DNA from: Ureibacillus aquaedulcis | GTDB taxonomy: Bacteria; Bacillota; Bacilli; Bacillales_A; Planococcaceae | Length of the DNA stretch: 64,000 nucleotides | Reading direction: 5' to 3' | Assembly (NCBI RefSeq): GCF_030418165.1 | Contig: NZ_JAUHTQ010000001.1 | Span: 248,001-312,000, forward strand | Part shown: in pieces, positions 43,899 through 53,323 of the stretch | Position numbering within the stretch: position 1 is the stretch's first letter | Layout of the letters: every line of letters begins with the position of its first letter | Translations under genes and position numbers: made by a program | The notes under the pieces: model-generated | Database searches by the model: none | What the model was told of the DNA's origin: nothing | What the model saw: the letters and a program-made list of their open reading frames with translations, nothing else

Positions 43899-45818
43899 TT
43901 ACTTTGTTTCTACATAAACCGCAACTGGAAGATTTCCGCCGCCTGCATGCATTAGTTCCAGTTGGATTGTGTCATCTGAACCGCCACTTATCACATATTC
44001 AGGCAACTCAACGTAACTTACACCAGGTTTGATAGTAGGGATTAGGTAAACTTCTCCATTATAGCGAATTGCTCCACTATACTGTCCACCTCGACCGGCA
44101 AGTTTAATTTTAATAACTTTTTCCTCGGTACTAGGATTGCTTACAGGGACATTTACCTTGTATGTCATACCAAAATGACCTGGATTGCCACCCGCACCAT
44201 TAATGTTTGTTAATGAATTTTCAGCAGTCAATAGATAGTCTGTTTTACCATTTGAAAGGTTATAGCCAACTTGAGCTGAGTCAACAGTGTATGTCGGAAG
44301 ACTTGTTGCGATTGTCGAGCTTGGCCATGCACCTCTAGGATGTTGGTTTAACAATGATATTGGTTCAGAATGAATTTCCTCTAAATTATCTTCATCCTTT
44401 TTGCTTAAAACAACTCGAATGATATATTCACCATTTGCTCCGTTCAATGAATGAACATCCAAATCAGTTAAGAATCCAAGCGCTTTTCCTTCGTCTAGTA
44501 AATAAGATTCGATTACTTTCGTTTCCCCTGGTGCAATCTGAATTCCATCACCTTGTGATGTTCTTAAGTTACCATTCAAATAGGCATCAGCTAAAGGTAA
44601 ACCAATTTCATACTTGATGGAATTATTCAAACTAATTTTGGAAGCACCTTCCGCCTTAGCAATTTCTAATGTATTGGATTCTGATACATTTTGTATCGTA
44701 ATTCCAATTTTAGCCTTTGTATTAAGGTAATTTAAATGCCATCCAAAAATGCTATGTTCTTTTTTAGAAGATGTTGTTTGTACATTGTACTGGGCTAGTG
44801 TTGTTGTATCGGTTGTAATGTGAGAAGAAGTCAGGGTTTCTGGATTATCACTTACCAAAAGGTCCCGTGTTCCTTCTAAAGTAGCTGTAGGTACCAATTC
44901 TGGAACCTTTAAACTACCGTACGACAAGTCTAATTTTTTCCCAGAGAAGATATATTCATTAATATAGATATATAATTCTTCGTTAGCACGATTATATTGA
45001 ATGCGACCACCGTTAGTTAATGAATTGATGATGAAGTGAACTGGTACATAAGTTTCTCCATATTGACTAAAAGGAATTTCTGACACTTCCATAGATTGAC
45101 CGTCCACATAAATCCTATTGCTATCGTTTGTAAAGACAAAGTTTGTTTCGGCTACTGTTAATTCATATTCCGTATTGGAAAGCTTGTTGCCATATGCATT
45201 TTCAAGGTAAGTAACAAAGTATTTTGCAGGGACATAGGTTCTCCCGTTTCTTGTAATTATTGGCTCGTCCATAATAATTCTTGAATCATTCATATGTAAT
45301 ATACTTTTATTTGTTGGTTTGGAATCGGGAACAGTAGGTGTATTTGGTAAATCTGGATCATCTGTTAAAGCAATGGTTACCTTCTGTTGTTTTTGATTCC
45401 AAGTCACTGTGCCGTCAAAATTTTCGCTGACAAAGCGTAATGGTACATATGTACTGTTTTTATATAACATTGGGGCAACTTGTACAAAAGTGCTTTTGCC
45501 GTCTACTTTTGCCTTCTTGGAATTAATAGTTAAGTCAACAATATGTCCGTTTTTTATGCTACTGGCAGTTTGTGATTTTTTGTTCCAAGTTACTGTAGCG
45601 CCAATCGCTTCATAGAAGTCTCTCATTGGCAGTAAGAGGTAATTCGACTTGCTTAGGATAGGATCGTCAAAAGTTATTTTTTCTCCATTTAATTCGATAG
45701 TAACCCCTTTCATTAAGTATAGGTTTTTCCCAATGGCTGTGGAGGCTGCTGCTTCATTTTGAAAAGTAGAAAATAAAGCGATCAAACTGACTAGGGATAC
45801 AACTAAAATTCTTAACAT
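43899..45818 (-). CDS. Secreted protein with paired copper-amine-oxidase N-like domains
   Basis: A 639-residue protein with a signal peptide (1-~25, AAASTA). Two to three copper amine oxidase N-terminal-like units: residues ~30-150 (NYLLLPMRDFYEAIGA, NSTYVPLRFVSENFDGTVTW) and ~165-285 (GRTYVPAKYFVTYL, GETYVPVHFIINSL). The C-terminal ~330 residues are beta-rich with no family I can name (ending QLELMHAGGGNLPVAVYVETK). TTAGGAGAA precedes the ATG. These N-domains are common in wall-associated Firmicutes proteins and do not imply oxidase activity. Likely a surface scaffold or binding protein. Confidence 0.87.
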   Translation of the reverse strand: MLRILVVSLVSLIALFSTFQNEAAASTAIGKNLYLMKGVTIELNGEKITFDDPILSKSNYLLLPMRDFYEAIGATVTWNKKSQTASSIKNGHIVDLTINSKKAKVDGKSTFVQVAPMLYKNSTYVPLRFVSENFDGTVTWNQKQQKVTIALTDDPDLPNTPTVPDSKPTNKSILHMNDSRIIMDEPIITRNGRTYVPAKYFVTYLENAYGNKLSNTEYELTVAETNFVFTNDSNRIYVDGQSMEVSEIPFSQYGETYVPVHFIINSLTNGGRIQYNRANEELYIYINEYIFSGKKLDLSYGSLKVPELVPTATLEGTRDLLVSDNPETLTSSHITTDTTTLAQYNVQTTSSKKEHSIFGWHLNYLNTKAKIGITIQNVSESNTLEIAKAEGASKISLNNSIKYEIGLPLADAYLNGNLRTSQGDGIQIAPGETKVIESYLLDEGKALGFLTDLDVHSLNGANGEYIIRVVLSKKDEDNLEEIHSEPISLLNQHPRGAWPSSTIATSLPTYTVDSAQVGYNLSNGKTDYLLTAENSLTNINGAGGNPGHFGMTYKVNVPVSNPSTEEKVIKIKLAGRGGQYSGAIRYNGEVYLIPTIKPGVSYVELPEYVISGGSDDTIQLELMHAGGGNLPVAVYVETK

Positions 45819-46232
45819 TTACTATTCTCCTAACTTCAAATTTATGATTCATCATATCATAGTTTAATCCATAAAATAGAAAAGTGCATTATATTACCCA
45901 TTTTTGGTATATAAATGATTAATATGAACTATATATGTTGATGGAAATAGATACTACTAAATTTTTGAACATAAATGTAATTCCCTACCGCATTAGATAA
46001 TATCGAATCAAGTAAGGTTATAGAAAATTTTTAATCCATATCCAATAATTAATAAAATTGTTTAAAACATGTTCTCCTAGTTAAAGTAAACAGGCTTGAA
46101 GGTAATGAGTATACTGATAATTATTTTAAATTTGGCAATAATGATGAATACCCAATCTATATCTGTTTTAGGACAGATATAGATTTTTTTACCTTATACA
46201 AAACTAATTCATTTACTATTTAGGGGGTCATC
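45819..46232. promoter_or_regulatory. Upstream region of the FAD oxidoreductase gene with leader hairpin
   Basis: 414 bp with no gene. A perfect hairpin (CTATATCTGT/ACAGATATAG, 46157-46182) followed by ATTTTTTT ends 42 bases before the start codon. No gene on this strand ends upstream, so it looks like a leader attenuator. No known riboswitch core is recognised in the preceding 150 bases. Confidence 0.5.
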
Positions 46233-48107
46233 ATGGCTAGGCGAAACATACTAATAACAGGCATATTTTGTTTATTACTAATTGCTTCATTTTTTGGAAC
46301 CAATATTTATAACAATACTACAAGTGCAACCACTCCACCCAAATCAATCCCTTATGAAAAGCCTAGTGCCCTGAATAAGTTTGACGATCAATATGATGTC
46401 ATTGTTATTGGGGGAGAGCCTGAGGGAGTTGCTGCAGCTGTTTCTGCTGCCAGAAATGGTGCAAAAACCTTGTTGGTTGAAAGCCGGGAAGAGTTAGGTG
46501 GATTATTTACTTTTGGAATGATGAATTTCCTGGATATTCCCCAGGGTGCAGATGGCAGATCGGTGAGTCATGGCCTTTTTGAGGAATGGCATAAATTAGT
46601 TGGTAAGGGCAACACCTTTTATATCGAGACGGCAAAAGCCGCATTTCAAAAGTTAGTAAATGATGAACAGCTTCTTTCCTTAACAACCAATACCAATGTA
46701 GTCGAGTCCATCATGATTGGCAATCAGGTAGTTGGAGTAAAGCTGCAAAATGAAAATGGGAATTTTGAGGTGAAGGGGAAGGCATTTATCGACGCGACAC
46801 AAGATGCTGATTTTGCAGTCATGTCCAAGGTCCCCTATTTTATAGGAGGTACCGACATTGGCATGGAAGACAAAAAAATGGCGGTAACGTTGATGCTGCA
46901 TCTAAAAAATGTCAACTGGGATAAAGTAAAAGAAACCGCTTTAACGAAAAAGTTTGGAGAGGCTGAAGTAACAGACCAGGTTGCTTGGGGGTTCTCCCAA
47001 TTACATTATGATTATAAACCAGTGGAACAGAATACACGGCTAAGAGGGCTAAACCTAGCAAAAATTGGGAATGAGTATACCATTAATGCCCTGCAAATAT
47101 TCGGAATCGACGGTCTGGATGAAAGCTCGAAGCAAGCGGCCATTGAAAAAGGCAAAAAAGAAACAATGAATATCCTTCAATTTTTACAAAAAGAATTCCC
47201 GGGCTTTGAGCAGGTGGAAGTGGCAAGCTACCCACCGGAATTATATGTGCGGGAAACAAGACATATCTGGTCGGAGTACCAACTGCCAATGGCCGACGTT
47301 TGGACGAACCGAGATCATTGGGACAATATCGGGTATGGTGCCTATCCGGTAGATGTACAAGCACAAACGCCACAAGATTATGGGTTTGTTTTAGCGGATC
47401 CCAAACAATATGCTATCCCTTTTCGATCACTGGTGCCCATGGAGATTGACGGCATCTTAGTGGTGGGGCGTGCTGCTGGATTCTCTTCTCTGGCAGCGGG
47501 GAGTGCCCGAATTGTCCCGACAGGAATGGTCACTGGACAGGCAGCAGGAGCAGCAGCGGCACTAGCTGTTCTGGAAAACAAATCGTTCAGGGAAATGAGC
47601 AAAGATACGAAGATGATTGAAACACTTCGTACAAATTTAAATGAACAAGGGGCATTTGTTGAGCATATCAGCACAGATTATCCATATATGGGTGAATGGT
47701 TTGATGGATCCATACAACAATTGCTGAATTACGGACTTGTTTCTGCCGGCTATTCAAATGATTTAAAAGTTGAAAACGAAGCAACCGTTCATAGCTTCAT
47801 TAAACTCCTGAAAGAGACAATTGAACGAACGGCTCCAAAAGAAAATGTCGAGCTACGCAACAAAATAACTACTATTTTTAATAGTGAAATGGCGAAAGAA
47901 AACCGGCCGCTGCAACTGGTAGATGTGACACAGACACTATCAGCGTTAATAAATGAAACGGGAAAGACACCAAGCTGGCAGGGGTTGATTGATCAAGGGA
48001 TAATAGGTGGAAATGTCGCAGAAAACATCCCTGGCGAAAATCACAGTCTAAAATTTAAAGAAATGTATGCGATTTGCGCAGAAATGATTAGGTACGTAAA
48101 AGAATAA
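46233..48107 (+). CDS. Exported FAD-dependent oxidoreductase with SLH-like tail
   Basis: A 624-residue protein anchored or exported by a hydrophobic N-terminus (~5-28). A Rossmann FAD-binding motif lies at ~50-80 (YDVIVIGGEPEGVAAAVSAARNGAKTLLVE). A C-terminal FAD contact is IDGILVVGRAAGFSSLAAGSARIVPTGMVTGQAAGAAAAL. This matches the FAD_oxidored (PF12831) group. Residues ~485-624 contain two repeats that look like worn SLH domains (EWFDGSIQQLLNYGLVSAGYS and WQGLIDQGIIGG). AGGGGGT precedes the ATG. The substrate is unknown. A flavoprotein outside the membrane is unusual and would need Tat or unfolded Sec export with later FAD loading. Confidence 0.85.
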   Translation: MARRNILITGIFCLLLIASFFGTNIYNNTTSATTPPKSIPYEKPSALNKFDDQYDVIVIGGEPEGVAAAVSAARNGAKTLLVESREELGGLFTFGMMNFLDIPQGADGRSVSHGLFEEWHKLVGKGNTFYIETAKAAFQKLVNDEQLLSLTTNTNVVESIMIGNQVVGVKLQNENGNFEVKGKAFIDATQDADFAVMSKVPYFIGGTDIGMEDKKMAVTLMLHLKNVNWDKVKETALTKKFGEAEVTDQVAWGFSQLHYDYKPVEQNTRLRGLNLAKIGNEYTINALQIFGIDGLDESSKQAAIEKGKKETMNILQFLQKEFPGFEQVEVASYPPELYVRETRHIWSEYQLPMADVWTNRDHWDNIGYGAYPVDVQAQTPQDYGFVLADPKQYAIPFRSLVPMEIDGILVVGRAAGFSSLAAGSARIVPTGMVTGQAAGAAAALAVLENKSFREMSKDTKMIETLRTNLNEQGAFVEHISTDYPYMGEWFDGSIQQLLNYGLVSAGYSNDLKVENEATVHSFIKLLKETIERTAPKENVELRNKITTIFNSEMAKENRPLQLVDVTQTLSALINETGKTPSWQGLIDQGIIGGNVAENIPGENHSLKFKEMYAICAEMIRYVKE

Positions 48108-48120
48108 ATAAATATTTAAA

Positions 48121-48163
48121 GAGGATGTCCCTTGTAGTTTGGGACATCCTCTTTTTTATTTTT
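48121..48163. terminator. Terminator shared by oxidoreductase and LTA-synthase-like genes
   Basis: GAGGATGTCCC pairs perfectly with GGGACATCCTC; TTTTTTATTTTT follows on the forward strand and TTTAAATATTT on the reverse. Confidence 0.9.
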
Positions 48164-50033
48164 CCTTTTCAGGCAAGCTATTCAAATACTGGTCAGAAAG
48201 CTGAAGGATTTCCTTTATTCGCTGATAATCTGCTTCATATTTCATATAGTCCTGTACGGTTTCCAAGGTGCGGATGTCAAACGCTTCTCCATCTTCGAAT
48301 CCTTCATTCGGTTTATAGGCGATGTCATTGTTAAAAAAAGAACCAGTAGGCATGTAATAGCGCATTCCGAATAGATTGTTTGGGTAATTGATCAAATCTT
48401 GACCGAAATGTACAAAGTAATCCAGTGGCAAACCTAACAAATTCGAAACGGTGGGCAGTATATCCACTTGGCCTCCGATTGTTTCATTAATTTCACTCAG
48501 ATGCTCATCGCCTACTGTAATCATTAAGGGAACATTTAGCTGGTCGAGAAGATGATAGTCATGTCCAAGCAACTCCTCCAGCAAAGCGAGCTCCGGTTCT
48601 TTGAGTGAGCTCTGCTGCAAGCCAAAGTGATCCCCATATAAAACAAGCATCGTATCTTCCCACATTCCAGCTTCCTTTAGCTCGGCAACAAATTTCCCCA
48701 ACATTTCATCGGTATAATGAACTGCTTTCAAATAATCGCCAACAATGTTGCCATTAAAACTTTCCGGAAGGTTTAAAGTGTTTTTATCGTCCGGAATCTG
48801 GAATGGATGATGGCCGGAAAGTGTAATGAAATGGGCAAAAAAGTTCCGATGATGGTCATATAGTTTTTTCAGCTCCGGTAACGCTTTTGTATAAAGTACT
48901 TCATCCGATGGACCGATGCCGATCACATCCTCCTGACCAAAGAATTCCTTATCATAATATTGATTAAATCCTAGGGCAGGGTATAGCTCGTCCCGATTCC
49001 AAAAGCTTACGTCATTTGCATGGAAGGTAAGAGCCGTATAACCCTTTTCCTTTAAAAGCTTAGGGAAACTAGGAATTATTTTATTGCCATATGTTTCACT
49101 GGTTGCTTCCATATCTCTGGGATACAGCGAAGTGTTGAATATAAATTCAGCATCGGAGGTGTTGCCTGGTCCAATTTGTTGATAGAGATTTGGGAAGTAT
49201 ACACTTTCTTTTTTTAATGAATCTAAAAAAGGAGTCACCGGCTGACCATTAATTTTCGCATTTAATGCAAAATCCTGAAATGCCTCCATTTGAATCGCGA
49301 TTATATTTTTCCCTGCAGCAGCTCCAAAATATCGTAATTCGCCCTTTTCTAAAGGAGTTATTTCTTTTACTTCTTCTATTATTTCAGGCAGTTCCTTAAT
49401 TTCTACAGCTGTAAATTGATTTGCAGCTTCACTCGTTAGATATTTTTTCACGCCAAAAATTTCATAAGTAAGGATTCCTTGTTTTTTCGCACCTGTTACA
49501 GAGTTCGCGATTTCTACATCCTTTTGAGTGTAAAGAAGCAGGGCAGACACTGCTGTTCCCAGCAATAAAACCCCAAGCGCGAATCGATAACTGGGGTTAA
49601 TGGAAGAGTTGCGTGCTTTTTTTCGGCTTAATAGGCTACTGAAAAGAAAAATGATGAAATCAATATATAAAACGACATAAATTGGCTCGATCAGCTGGAA
49701 AATACTATCTCGAATGGTACCTATTTGATTTATGAGCGAAAATGCATGAATCGTCACGATATAGCCAAAGTAATTATGGTAAACGAGAATAACCGTTAAC
49801 AGTATAGTAAGAAAAATATCTAACAGAAGATAGATGATTTTCTTTACTTTGTATGTGGGAATCAGCTCGATTAAGCCAAATAAGATGAATAAATAACAAA
49901 GCTCGACGAAAAGCGTCTGAAAAAAATCAATTCCTTCAAATAACAGACTTCTTGTAAAGATGAATTTAAGAAAGAGTATTGCAGTAAAGATAAAAAAAAG
50001 AGGATGTTTCCTCAAAACAAAGTTCCTAATCAA
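48156..50033 (-). CDS. LTA-synthase-family sulfatase (LtaS/YqgS type)
   Basis: A 625-residue membrane enzyme. About five N-terminal helices (to ~165) precede an extracellular sulfatase-fold domain. The putative nucleophile is Thr292 in GNTSDAEF. Metal-binding features are QMEAFQDF (~247), LYGDHFGLQ (~470) and TLSGHHPF (~410). The family polymerises or primes lipoteichoic acid from phosphatidylglycerol. It starts with TTG after GGTGTGAAAGC. Length fits LtaS (~640 aa). Whether it is the main synthase or a YvgJ/YqgS-like paralogue cannot be decided here. Confidence 0.93.
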   Translation of the reverse strand: MIRNFVLRKHPLFFIFTAILFLKFIFTRSLLFEGIDFFQTLFVELCYLFILFGLIELIPTYKVKKIIYLLLDIFLTILLTVILVYHNYFGYIVTIHAFSLINQIGTIRDSIFQLIEPIYVVLYIDFIIFLFSSLLSRKKARNSSINPSYRFALGVLLLGTAVSALLLYTQKDVEIANSVTGAKKQGILTYEIFGVKKYLTSEAANQFTAVEIKELPEIIEEVKEITPLEKGELRYFGAAAGKNIIAIQMEAFQDFALNAKINGQPVTPFLDSLKKESVYFPNLYQQIGPGNTSDAEFIFNTSLYPRDMEATSETYGNKIIPSFPKLLKEKGYTALTFHANDVSFWNRDELYPALGFNQYYDKEFFGQEDVIGIGPSDEVLYTKALPELKKLYDHHRNFFAHFITLSGHHPFQIPDDKNTLNLPESFNGNIVGDYLKAVHYTDEMLGKFVAELKEAGMWEDTMLVLYGDHFGLQQSSLKEPELALLEELLGHDYHLLDQLNVPLMITVGDEHLSEINETIGGQVDILPTVSNLLGLPLDYFVHFGQDLINYPNNLFGMRYYMPTGSFFNNDIAYKPNEGFEDGEAFDIRTLETVQDYMKYEADYQRIKEILQLSDQYLNSLPEKEK

Positions 50034-50519
50034 TAGCTTTCACACCCTAATTTGTAAATGTTATGTTGAGGAGTTGTTAATGTTCTGTAAATTGCAATAG
50101 CTTATTTTGAACAAAAAGATGCAATCTCATGAGGAGAATGGGTGGAATTCTTCATAAAAATTAAAAATCCTTTGTGAAGGGCGGAAAATTCCTCACAAAG
50201 GATTTTTATTCTGATGGATAAAATCTTTGTCACATTGAGTGAAGAATTTGAAGGAATAAATGAAAGATATAGAAAATTCTAAGTAACAATACGTCGAAAT
50301 GAGACAATTATATTACAGGATTATTACAAAATGAAATGATGGAACCCTAGTTTGTTGATTTAATAGGGTTTTGAGCTAGTCTGTAATGAAATATTGTTCG
50401 ACGTTTTTTGCAATAAAACGTTACACAAATGAAAAATTATTATTCTACTTTTTATGGTAGTCTTTTACTAGAGCCAAAAGACGGTAAAAATGGTTATTTT
50501 GAAGGGAGTACTTAGTTAC
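50034..50519. promoter_or_regulatory. Divergent intergenic region with an orphan terminator-like hairpin
   Basis: 486 bp without genes. AAAAATCCTTTGTGA (50163-50177) pairs with TCACAAAGGATTTTT (50193-50207), a symmetric 15-bp stem able to stop transcription in both directions although no gene ends here. A second 7-bp hairpin, ACGTTTT/AAAACGT (50401-50421), lies nearer the NlpC gene. Confidence 0.5.
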
Positions 50520-51440
50520 ATGAAGAAGAGATGGTTACTACCTGTATTCGCATCGCTTATGTTATTAGCAAGTCCTTTTACAAATGATGCAGAAGCAGCT
50601 ACAAATAAAGAATTAACTACTACAGCTTATAAATATATTGGTGTACCTTATACTTGGGGAGGTACAACTTCAAATGGATTTGACTGTTCAGGTTTTACTC
50701 AAAAGGTATTTTCTGACCTAGGAATTAATTTGGGTCGTACAACTTCAACGCAATATGCAAGTGGAAATGCTGTGTCTAAAAGCAATTTGGAAGTAGGGGA
50801 TCTAGTATTCTTTAATACTTCTGGAAGAGGCGTATCTCATGTTGGTATTTTTGTAGGCAACGGTCAATTTGTTCACGCTTCTTCAAGTAGAGGTGTAACA
50901 GTTTCAAAGCTAAGTGAATCATATTGGGCGAACCGCTATCTTGGTGCAAGAGAAATTGCAGATTTCCCGGCTGAACAAGTAGCTAAGAAAGTAGAAGAGG
51001 TTAAATCTGTAGCCGTTGACTTTTCAGTTTACGCTTCTCGCGCAGAAGTAGCAAACCAACTTGCTAAAGCATTAAACCTGGATACTTCTAATACAACTTC
51101 AAAGTTTTCTGATGTGAAATCATCTAATAAATACGCAGGTGCGATTACTGCACTTCAGAAACAAGGGATTTTCCAAGGTGATGAAAATGGCAAATTTAAC
51201 CCAAATTCACCAATCACACGTGCTGAAATGGCAAAAGTTTTAGTACTAGCTTTTGATTTAAAATTACAGGACAACACATTACAATTCACTGATGTGAAAA
51301 AAGGTAACTGGGCTTATGATTACGTTAATAACTTAGCATCTAACAAAGTAACACTTGGCTTGGGCAACGGAGCATTTGGTGCAAAAGACAATGTTACATT
51401 AACTCAATTGGGTGCATTCATTGAACGAGCAATGAACTAA
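50520..51440 (+). CDS. SLH-anchored NlpC/P60 peptidoglycan hydrolase
   Basis: A 306-residue exported protein. The ATG at 50520 begins a proper signal peptide (MKKRWLLPVFASLMLLASP...AEA) after GAAGGGAG. The NlpC/P60 domain (~30-145) has the catalytic Cys in DCSGF, His in SHVGIF and HASSS, typical of D-Glu-diaminopimelate endopeptidases. The C-terminal part (~165-306) has about two and a half SLH units (SDVKSSNKYAGAITALQKQG, TDVKKGNWAYDYVNNLA; ITRAEMAK). It would cut wall peptides during growth while held by the wall polymer. Related in catalytic domain to the LysM enzyme at 57179. Confidence 0.94.
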   Translation: MKKRWLLPVFASLMLLASPFTNDAEAATNKELTTTAYKYIGVPYTWGGTTSNGFDCSGFTQKVFSDLGINLGRTTSTQYASGNAVSKSNLEVGDLVFFNTSGRGVSHVGIFVGNGQFVHASSSRGVTVSKLSESYWANRYLGAREIADFPAEQVAKKVEEVKSVAVDFSVYASRAEVANQLAKALNLDTSNTTSKFSDVKSSNKYAGAITALQKQGIFQGDENGKFNPNSPITRAEMAKVLVLAFDLKLQDNTLQFTDVKKGNWAYDYVNNLASNKVTLGLGNGAFGAKDNVTLTQLGAFIERAMN

Positions 51441-51475
51441 TTTACTAAATACATAATTTAATAATTGATGACTTT

Positions 51476-51510
51476 GGGAGAGGCTGTTCTTTTGGCACCT
51501 CTCTTTTCTT
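51476..51510 (+). terminator. Terminator of the SLH-NlpC gene
   Basis: GAGAGG pairs with CCTCTC across a 14-base loop, then TTTTCTT. A modest stem. Confidence 0.65.
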
Positions 51511-51695
51511 ATGTTATGAGGTTCTCTCATTAGATATACCACCGTTAAATAGATATAATTAAGAGATTCATAGAATGTTTTCCTAATATTGTATATAATT
51601 TATTACAAAGTGGTTTTTGTGTTAAATTATGTTATATGATAGTAGAAAACCGTTACCTTTTTTATTATCTAAAACCAGTAAGGGGTCTTACAATA

Positions 51696-52763
51696 ATGAA
51701 TCATCTATTTAAAAAGGTTATTTTATCCTTTACCTTAATCTTTATGATTGGTCATACGGTAGAAGCAAGCTCAGTCCGCGAATATCTTTATAGTGACGTT
51801 TCTCCCAATCATTGGGCTTACGAATCAATCTCAACAATGAAAGACTTGAATATCATGCCTGTAAAAAGCTATGGAAAGTTTAATCCTAATGAACTAGTTA
51901 CAAGAGCTGATGCCGTCCAGTTTATCTTTAATGCCCTAAAGCTTGAGAAAACAACGGAAACTGGATTCTTATTTAAAGATATACCCAATAACGCAACCTA
52001 TAAACATGCTTTATTTACTTTAACGAGTTTAGGAATAATAGAGAATGCAGAATTCTTTCATCCCAATGACTATTTAACTCGTGCACAACTATGTAAAATT
52101 ATTAGTCTAGCATTTGATATTGCAATCGATCAAAAAAATCATACATCCTTCCGGGATGTGACTTCCTCGCATTGGGCGAAGAATTATATTGAGTCGCTAG
52201 CGGATATTGAGATTATAAAGGGAACTTCAAAAGACACCTTTTCCCCAAATCAAAAAGTTACACGCGCCCAAATGGCAGCATTTCTTGACCGTTCCATGAC
52301 GTTTAACAATGAACTAGCTTCCAATGAAAAGATCTATGATTTTTTGCAGAAGGATTATATTAATACAATTGATTATCATCCAGACTGGTCATCGAAAGTG
52401 GTGAAGTTAGTAAACCTGGAGCGTGAAAAACAAGGATTATCTCCCTTGCAGAATGATAGCAAATTAGCGCAGCTTGCGATTGTTAAAGGAAATGATATGC
52501 TAAAACGGAAGTATTTCGAACATTATTCACCGTTCTACGGATATGCTTGGGATATGGCGGGTCTCTTCGATTATTCCTTTACAAGCATCGGGGAGAATCT
52601 TGCAAGGAACGCTACTTCACCAGAAGCAGCAATTCGAGCTTGGCTAAAATCCACCTCTCATAAAAACACTATGTTGAATAAAAATTATACAAATACAGGG
52701 GTTGCCTGTGTGGAAAGCGATGACGGGCAAATCTACTGGGTACAGCTTTTCTCGAAGAAATAA
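51696..52763 (+). CDS. SLH-anchored CAP/SCP-domain protein
   Basis: A 355-residue exported protein. The ATG at 51696 starts a signal peptide (MNHLFKKVILSFTLIFMIG...VEASS) after AAGGGG; the frame is open 20 codons further without a better site. Three N-terminal SLH domains follow (SDVSPNHWAYESISTM, KDIPNNATYKHALFTL, RDVTSSHWAKNYIESL; VTRADAVQ, LTRAQLCK, VTRAQMAA). A C-terminal CAP (PF00188, YkwD-like) domain covers ~235-355 with VNLEREKQGLSPL, EHYSPFY, GENLA and the S-x-x-HxxxMLN motif. CAP proteins may bind lipids or act as metal-dependent hydrolases; the role in bacteria is open. Confidence 0.95.
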   Translation: MNHLFKKVILSFTLIFMIGHTVEASSVREYLYSDVSPNHWAYESISTMKDLNIMPVKSYGKFNPNELVTRADAVQFIFNALKLEKTTETGFLFKDIPNNATYKHALFTLTSLGIIENAEFFHPNDYLTRAQLCKIISLAFDIAIDQKNHTSFRDVTSSHWAKNYIESLADIEIIKGTSKDTFSPNQKVTRAQMAAFLDRSMTFNNELASNEKIYDFLQKDYINTIDYHPDWSSKVVKLVNLEREKQGLSPLQNDSKLAQLAIVKGNDMLKRKYFEHYSPFYGYAWDMAGLFDYSFTSIGENLARNATSPEAAIRAWLKSTSHKNTMLNKNYTNTGVACVESDDGQIYWVQLFSKK

Positions 52764-52786
52764 GGATTCCCGAAGCTATCGTGAAG

Positions 52787-52819
52787 AAAAAAGCACCTTT
52801 TTAAGGTGCTTTTTATTTT
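52787..52819 (+). terminator. Terminator of the SLH-CAP gene
   Basis: AAAAAGCACCTT pairs perfectly with AAGGTGCTTTTT; ATTTT follows. Confidence 0.9.
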
Positions 52820-52837
52820 GGGGAAACTTAGTTTAGG

Positions 52838-53046
52838 TGTGGGCGTGCAATTCGAATACGACGATTTTAACGAAAAAATGGATGGAACTGTAGCGAAATG
52901 AGAGTAGTTACAGCGATCCAGAAGGTTAGCATCATGGAGAGGTAGTAAAAGCGAGAGTTATTACGACAAGCCAAAAGGGAAACTCTCTCAGACGGTAGCA
53001 AAGCGGGATCGATTACGACGATTCAAAAGAAATCAGCATCAAACAG
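52838..53046. repeat. Tandem imperfect ~52-bp repeats
   Basis: Three units begin with GTAG(C/T)(G/A)AA at 52890, 52942 and 52995 and share a GTTAC/ATTACGAC(G/A)A core and AAGG or AAGA parts. A weaker fourth unit precedes them. Local GC is higher than the surroundings. No gene is supported here; with the AT-rich stretch to 53323 it fills the space before the TetR gene. Confidence 0.55.
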
Positions 53047-53323
53047 AAGCAATATTTTCCTTCCCTCAACCAAATTGTCCAATAAGAATGCTAAACAGAA
53101 TTTACCAATCACCGTCTTCATACTACCTCTTTTCATTTCAAAGGTAAATTGGCCTATATGAAGTATGATATTATACTTAAAAGAGTTACTACAGGAATAA
53201 TTGACAGGAATATTTGTGTGACTAAAGTCTTTATTATATTTGAAATTTATATTATAATATTTACAATATAGGAATAGTAAAAAATAAAAGTTAGTAATAA
53301 CAAGGATAAGGTGGAACAGTATT

